37,070 nt of DNA from Dysgonomonas gadei ATCC BAA-286 (GTDB lineage: Bacteria; Bacteroidota; Bacteroidia; Bacteroidales; Dysgonomonadaceae): contig NZ_GL891989.1 of NCBI RefSeq assembly GCF_000213555.1, positions 85,108 through 122,177 on the forward strand, written 5' to 3'. Below, one piece after another: positions 33,222 to 37,070 of the stretch; the first letter of the stretch is position 1, and every line of letters starts with the position of its first letter. Under the pieces are notes generated by a model. It was not told where the DNA came from. It did not search any database and saw only the letters and a list, made by a program, of their open reading frames with translations. The translations under genes were made by a program, and so were the position numbers.

Positions 33222-35393
33222 ATGAATGAACTTTCCGCAAACGAAGTTTTCAGGCTGGCTGCCGATATTGTGAGCAACACTTCACAAAGTGTATTCCTTA
33301 CGGGAAAAGCCGGAACAGGTAAAACTACATTCCTTCATTATATACGGCAAAATGTAGATAAGAATGTCGTTGTGGCTGCCCCTACGGGTGTTGCCGCCAT
33401 CAATGCCGGAGGAGTGACATTGCATTCCCTGCTTCAATTGCCGTTCGAACCTTTTATTCCCAACTTTGAAGGAAAGAAGAAACTGGACTATCATTTCAAG
33501 CTGCGCAAGTCTAAAATAGAAATGCTGCGTGAACTCGATCTGCTGATTATAGACGAGGTGAGTATGTTGCGCGCCGATATGCTCGATGCCATCGATTATA
33601 TGTTGCGCCGCTACAGGAACAGCCAGCAGGCCTTTGGCGGGGTACAGATACTTTTTATCGGGGATATGTTCCAGTTGCCGCCTGTCGTGCAAACTTCGGA
33701 ATGGGAGTTGCTGAAACATCATTATCCGTCCCCTTTCTTTTTCCATGCGCAGGTACTGGCCGATTACACGCCTCTTTATATAGAACTGAAAACGATATAC
33801 AGGCAGCAGGACCAGCAATTTATCGATATACTCAACCGTATCCGTAACAATTGCGCCACATCTCAGGATTTACAGGTGCTCAACCAGCGGTATAATCCCG
33901 CATTCAAACTGCCCGAAGAAAACCGCTATATTGTTCTTTGCACACACAATTATAAAGCCGACCGTATTAATAATGAAGAGTTATCACGATTAGCAGGTAA
34001 AGAATATAAATTCAACGGTGAAGTAAAAGGGGATTTCTCCGAAAATTCCCTCCCGACAGAAGCTAATCTGACGCTCAAAGAAGGAGCGCAGGTTATGTTT
34101 GTGAAAAATGACGCAGGAGAGAAACGCAGGTATTATAACGGAAAACTGGCTACGATCTGCCTCTTGACGGAAGATAAGATACAGGTGCGCTTCGAAAACG
34201 GAGATGAAATGGAACTCGAAAGCGAAACATGGCGTAATGTCCGTTACAAGCTGAATGAGGAATCAGGGGAAATAGAAGAGGAGGAACTGGGTTCATTCAC
34301 CCAGTACCCGATACGCCTTGCATGGGCAATCACCATCCACAAAAGCCAGGGGCTTACCTTCGACCGGGTGGTGATAGATGCGGGACAGGCTTTTGCCGCA
34401 GGCCAGGTATATGTGGCGCTTAGCCGTTGCACCTCTCTGGAGGGGATTGTTTTGTTTTCGCGTATCTCTGCGCAGAGCATAAGCACCGACCGTTTTGCCT
34501 TGGAGTTTGCTGATAAAGAGCAAAGCCCGGAATATCTCCGTCAGATATTGATTCAGGAAAAGCCCCGCTATTGTGCCGAACAGGTAAAGAAATACTTTGA
34601 CTGGACACCATTTATACGCAGCCTGCATTCTTTGTACGACCTTGCCACGGAAAAGAAAATACCGAAACAGGAAGAAACGCAGGCGATGATTGCCCGGTTG
34701 TGCAGCAGGGCTGTGGAGCAACAGGAGATAGCCCTGAATTTCACGAGGGAACTGAACCGTATATTATCAACTCCAGATCCTGATATTGACCATCTGCGGG
34801 AGCGTGTGCAGAAAGGAATCCTGTATTTTCATAAAGATGTACAGCAATATATAATACTGCCTGTGGAAGAGCATCTGAACAGTCTTAAAAACGCATCGAA
34901 AGTAAAGCAATATCTGAAGAAAGCAAAAGAGATACATGCAGCGTTACTTCGTTTGCTTGAACGCCTGGAGTTTGTCCGCTATGGTGACATCAATCTTACT
35001 GAAGGATTGTCTTTTAATAAGATAGCGTCGCCTAAGGAAGAAATTACTGAAACAAAACCGGAGAAAAAGGAGCGGCCACAGAAAGGTGATTCGCAACGTC
35101 TGACCTTATCCCTCTTCAATGACGGAAAGTCGGTGAAAGAGATTTCCAAGGAACGTAATCTGGCTGTGACGACTATCGAAGGTCATCTGGCGGGTTTTGT
35201 CCTTACAGGAGAGCTAGCCGTTAGCCGTTTGGTCGATGAAAGCAGGATGGAATATATGCTTCCGGTATTGAGAGAGATTGCGCCTCAGACTCCGTTATCT
35301 GAGATAAAAGAGAGATTGCCCAAAGAGTGTTCTTATCTCGATATTAAGGCGGTGATGAATTATATTAGGTATAATAGGGGAGGTGAGGGCTAA
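33222..35393 (+). CDS. Pif1-like superfamily 1B DNA helicase with C-terminal helix-turn-helix
   Basis: 723 residues. Helicase motifs in order: Walker A GKAGTGKTT (28-36), AAPTGVAAINAGGVTLHS (motif Ia), LLIIDEVSM (Walker B), FIGDMFQLPPV (motif III), a Tyr-Arg region IYRQQD, and near residue 370 AWAITIHKSQGLTFDRVVID with YVALSRCTSLEG (motifs V/VI). An all-helical HRDC-like segment follows (about 490-600). The C-terminal domain has LSLFNDGKSVKEISKERNLAVTTIEGHLAGF, a helix-turn-helix of the type found at the end of Bacteroidota RecQ/Pif1 proteins. It unwinds DNA 5' to 3', perhaps at G-quadruplexes or stalled forks. Confidence 0.92.
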   Translation: MNELSANEVFRLAADIVSNTSQSVFLTGKAGTGKTTFLHYIRQNVDKNVVVAAPTGVAAINAGGVTLHSLLQLPFEPFIPNFEGKKKLDYHFKLRKSKIEMLRELDLLIIDEVSMLRADMLDAIDYMLRRYRNSQQAFGGVQILFIGDMFQLPPVVQTSEWELLKHHYPSPFFFHAQVLADYTPLYIELKTIYRQQDQQFIDILNRIRNNCATSQDLQVLNQRYNPAFKLPEENRYIVLCTHNYKADRINNEELSRLAGKEYKFNGEVKGDFSENSLPTEANLTLKEGAQVMFVKNDAGEKRRYYNGKLATICLLTEDKIQVRFENGDEMELESETWRNVRYKLNEESGEIEEEELGSFTQYPIRLAWAITIHKSQGLTFDRVVIDAGQAFAAGQVYVALSRCTSLEGIVLFSRISAQSISTDRFALEFADKEQSPEYLRQILIQEKPRYCAEQVKKYFDWTPFIRSLHSLYDLATEKKIPKQEETQAMIARLCSRAVEQQEIALNFTRELNRILSTPDPDIDHLRERVQKGILYFHKDVQQYIILPVEEHLNSLKNASKVKQYLKKAKEIHAALLRLLERLEFVRYGDINLTEGLSFNKIASPKEEITETKPEKKERPQKGDSQRLTLSLFNDGKSVKEISKERNLAVTTIEGHLAGFVLTGELAVSRLVDESRMEYMLPVLREIAPQTPLSEIKERLPKECSYLDIKAVMNYIRYNRGGEG

Positions 35394-35448
35394 TACTTTG
35401 TGCAGGTTTGTAGCATGTGTGTTGCGTAGGAAACCTTTTTGCTCTATT

Positions 35449-35518
35449 GAAAACACGGACTACAAGCCCGCATCAGCAAGGGTTTTTAACTCTGACGAGC
35501 GGAACGAGGGTGTTTTTC
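35449..35518 (+). terminator. Possible hairpin structure downstream of the helicase gene
   Basis: GAAAACAC (35449-35456) can pair with GTGTTTTTC (35510-35518) with a one-base slip, enclosing AAGCCC / GGGTTTTT. It sits 55 bp after the helicase stop. It may be a composite terminator or a small repeat of its own. Confidence 0.35.
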
Positions 35519-35534
35519 ATAAAATTAGATGGCT

Positions 35535-36136
35535 TTATTCTATCTCTGTAATTCTGAATTTTTCTTCATATTTTAAACTCTCTTCAATTTGTCCCAACTG
35601 TTTATATAATTTAGATAGTTCTAAATAAATATAATTAGAAGAGGAACCATTTTTTTCGCTAATTTTAAAAGCTTCGATAGCACCTGTGATGCATCCTTCA
35701 TCACGTAAAATATAACCAAGATCTTCAGCTACAATATTTTTATTTATTGCTTTAGCCAATCCTTCCCTAAGAACATCAATGCCAATTTTAGAATTATCTT
35801 TAGAATAAAACAACTCATAATTTCCAAAACACTCGGAAGCAACCGCAGGTACAATTGAATATTTTATATCATAAATATTTTCTACTTTAATTTGCTCATT
35901 ACTTGTCTTTATTACAACTGTTTCAGCTATCCTTTCAGGTGTTATTATTCCCAAATAACAATCTTTTATATGGTCTGAAAAAACTGATAAGCTTTGATAA
36001 AATAATAGTTCTCTTCTTCTGGGAGTAATTCGAAATTTGTTGGTTTAATTATCCAATTAAGTTCGTTTTCATCATCTTGGTTAGTAACAACAAAGACCTT
36101 TGTTTGTAAATCAGAAAAAATATTTTTTACTTTCAT
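35535..36136 (-). pseudogene. Small unknown gene split by a frameshift in an A6/T6 run
   Basis: On the minus strand an ATG at 36136 opens a 56-residue frame (MKVKNIFSDLQTKVFVVTN...) that stops at 35966. The following frame continues without a stop from SDHIKDCYLGIITPERIAETVV down to 35535. The two frames overlap at a run of six T (minus strand; 35978-35983), and joining them there gives one protein of about 200 residues with no start needed in between. The end (GAIEAFKISEKNGSSSNYIYLELSKLYKQLGQIEESLKYEEKF) is TPR-like. I do not recognise the family. Explanations are a recent inactivating indel, a sequencing error in the homopolymer, or slippage-dependent expression. The downstream frame alone would need a TTG start. 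Confidence 0.6.
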
Positions 36137-36517
36137 AGTTTATCTATTTCCTTGTCTATTTAAATATAACAATTATTTTTTATCTCAAAAGTATATTATC
36201 AAACTTCTCTTTCGCATAGTGGTTTTTATATAAATTAGCTTATTGAGAAAATCTCATAGTTAGGAACAGAAGTGTTTTTTTATGGGTTAATATTCAGATA
36301 GGTAATTTAAATATATCAATTCCAGATGGATGGCTTATGATATAATGAATTGTCACTACCATAAAGAGAAACATTATTATTGATTGTAGTATTAACAAAA
36401 CATTATTTTTTTCTCTCTGATTATAAGAATAAACTAATAATGCCAATCAGTAGTTAAAGTAATTATTGTAGTATAAAATTGTTCTATTATTTCTAACGCG
36501 CCTGCCTGCTTGTTTTT
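36137..36517. other. 381-bp AT-rich gap without a gene
   Basis: I see no open frame of note, tRNA or clear promoter. The base composition is much more AT-rich than the element that follows, so the boundary near 36497 is sharp. Confidence 0.5.
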
Positions 36518-36931
36518 CATTTTGCCTTGATGCAAAACGAAACAAAAAATCAAGGCTGCATCCCTCCGGCGACCCAAAACCGCAGCTTCGGTGGGGCAAA
36601 ATAATACGGAGTCATCTTTAACCGGATTATCAGCCGTGTATAGCAGCTACCCTATTTTGCCCTACACCTCCGCTTTACAGATTGGGCACCCCGCATGCGG
36701 GACGAGGCCGTTATCGCGATGCGGCGACAGGACTGTGTCTTCTCAGGCTTTAGCCCTACGTGCGTCAGCCCTTGCGCATTAGTGACGCAGGCGGGGTACC
36801 CAATCCGTTGCAGGCGGCGTAGAATCAAACGGGGCGGTAGCCCGTTTGTTTGATTCAGCCGTCAAAACGGTTTTGGGTCGCCGAGGAACGAAGCGCTAGC
36901 CTTTTGGTTCGTTTTGGGCAATGCCAAAATG
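36518..36931. repeat. GC-rich element of nested inverted repeats (multibranch fold)
   Basis: The outer arms are 36518-36582 and 36868-36931. Their inner ends match at 16 of 17 positions (CGGCGACCCAAAACCG against its complement), their outer ends at 23 of 30. Between them are three independent stems: 36591-36603 with 36653-36665 (13 bp, one wobble); 36678-36694 with 36791-36807 (15 of 17), containing TGCGTCA/TGACGCA at 36761 and 36783; and 36822-36833 with 36841-36856 around GCGGTAG. Folded, it is a closing stem with three branches. GC content is visibly far above the surroundings. No transposase is present. It may be a miniature transposable element or a structured RNA. Confidence 0.75.
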
Positions 36932-37070
36932 AACGTTTAAGCGCAACGAAGTGGAGCTGAAAAAAATTGGACATTAAATCTCAACTACTGATTCGCATTA
37001 ATAATATAATTTCTATTATTAAAAGTGGTATAAAAATAAAAAATGTAATTATAGGCTCGCTCACTCAATC
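36932..37070. other. Right-edge sequence without a recognised feature
   Basis: The first 30 bases (GCGCAACGAAGTGGAGC and flanks) may still belong to the GC-rich element. The rest is AT-rich and shows no gene. Confidence 0.4.

Noticed and set aside
35383..35628. An 81-codon plus-strand frame overlapping the helicase stop and the split gene.
   Set aside because: It runs through a fold-back structure and the antisense of a better-supported gene, and resembles no protein.
35966..36000. Programmed ribosomal frameshifting at the A6/T6 run.
   Set aside because: The run is short, with no stimulatory hairpin or pseudoknot seen just downstream. An indel or sequencing error is simpler.
36591..36782. 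A 63-residue plus-strand open frame inside the GC-rich element.
   Set aside because: It lies wholly within paired arms of the nested inverted repeats, and its composition follows the repeat rather than a protein. Open frames arise easily in GC-rich palindromes.

Overview
This is a low-GC window from a member of the Bacteroidota, most likely a Bacteroidales species close to Dysgonomonas or Parabacteroides. That placement is inferred from gene families and promoter style; no rRNA or other decisive marker is present. Supporting signs are the RteC, DUF6660-like, DUF6132-like and DUF6340 families, promoters of the Bacteroidota type (-7 box TAnnTTTG), and few recognisable Shine-Dalgarno sites.

Bases 1 to about 18500 look accessory. 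The window opens in the last 29 codons of a plus-strand gene. This gene meets, tail to tail, a 1241-residue fused restriction-modification enzyme (75-3800, minus), and the two C-termini are alike. A Fur-family repressor (3983) follows, then a plus-strand heavy-metal resistance operon: a Cys-rich exported protein, CusA/CzcA-type RND pump, TolC-type outer-membrane channel, membrane-fusion lipoprotein, PII-like protein, small winged-helix protein, Zn/Cd-type P1B ATPase and small membrane protein (4536-13348). A 7-1-7 palindrome in the operon promoter is the likely operator of the Fur-family repressor. A PAP2 phosphatase (13422) and an RteC-family regulator (14400) follow. RteC is typical of Bacteroides conjugative transposons, so this stretch is probably cargo or the edge of an integrated element. 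The gap after rteC carries a promoter, a long-range inverted repeat and a terminator, and may encode a non-coding RNA. Minus-strand genes then encode a NucS/DUF91-like nuclease (15527-17167) and an XRE regulator (17540-17935), separated by a gene remnant and a perfect 19-bp tandem repeat.

From about 18600 the genes are chromosomal housekeeping or conserved: an ECF sigma factor with a membrane-protein partner, lgt, a DUF2339/DUF3999 pair, rlmD, a minus-strand operon of two rhomboid proteases and an endonuclease/exonuclease/phosphatase-fold protein, HU, argS, a DUF6340 lipoprotein and a Pif1-like helicase. A 171/180-bp intergenic repeat occurs in inverted orientation at 24701-24871 and 29726-29905, bracketing rlmD through HU.

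The right end holds a small minus-strand gene split by a frameshift (35535-36136). It is followed by a GC-rich element of about 415 bp (36518-36931) built entirely of nested inverted repeats. Folded, it gives one closing stem and three branches. This element is the strongest candidate for something undescribed.
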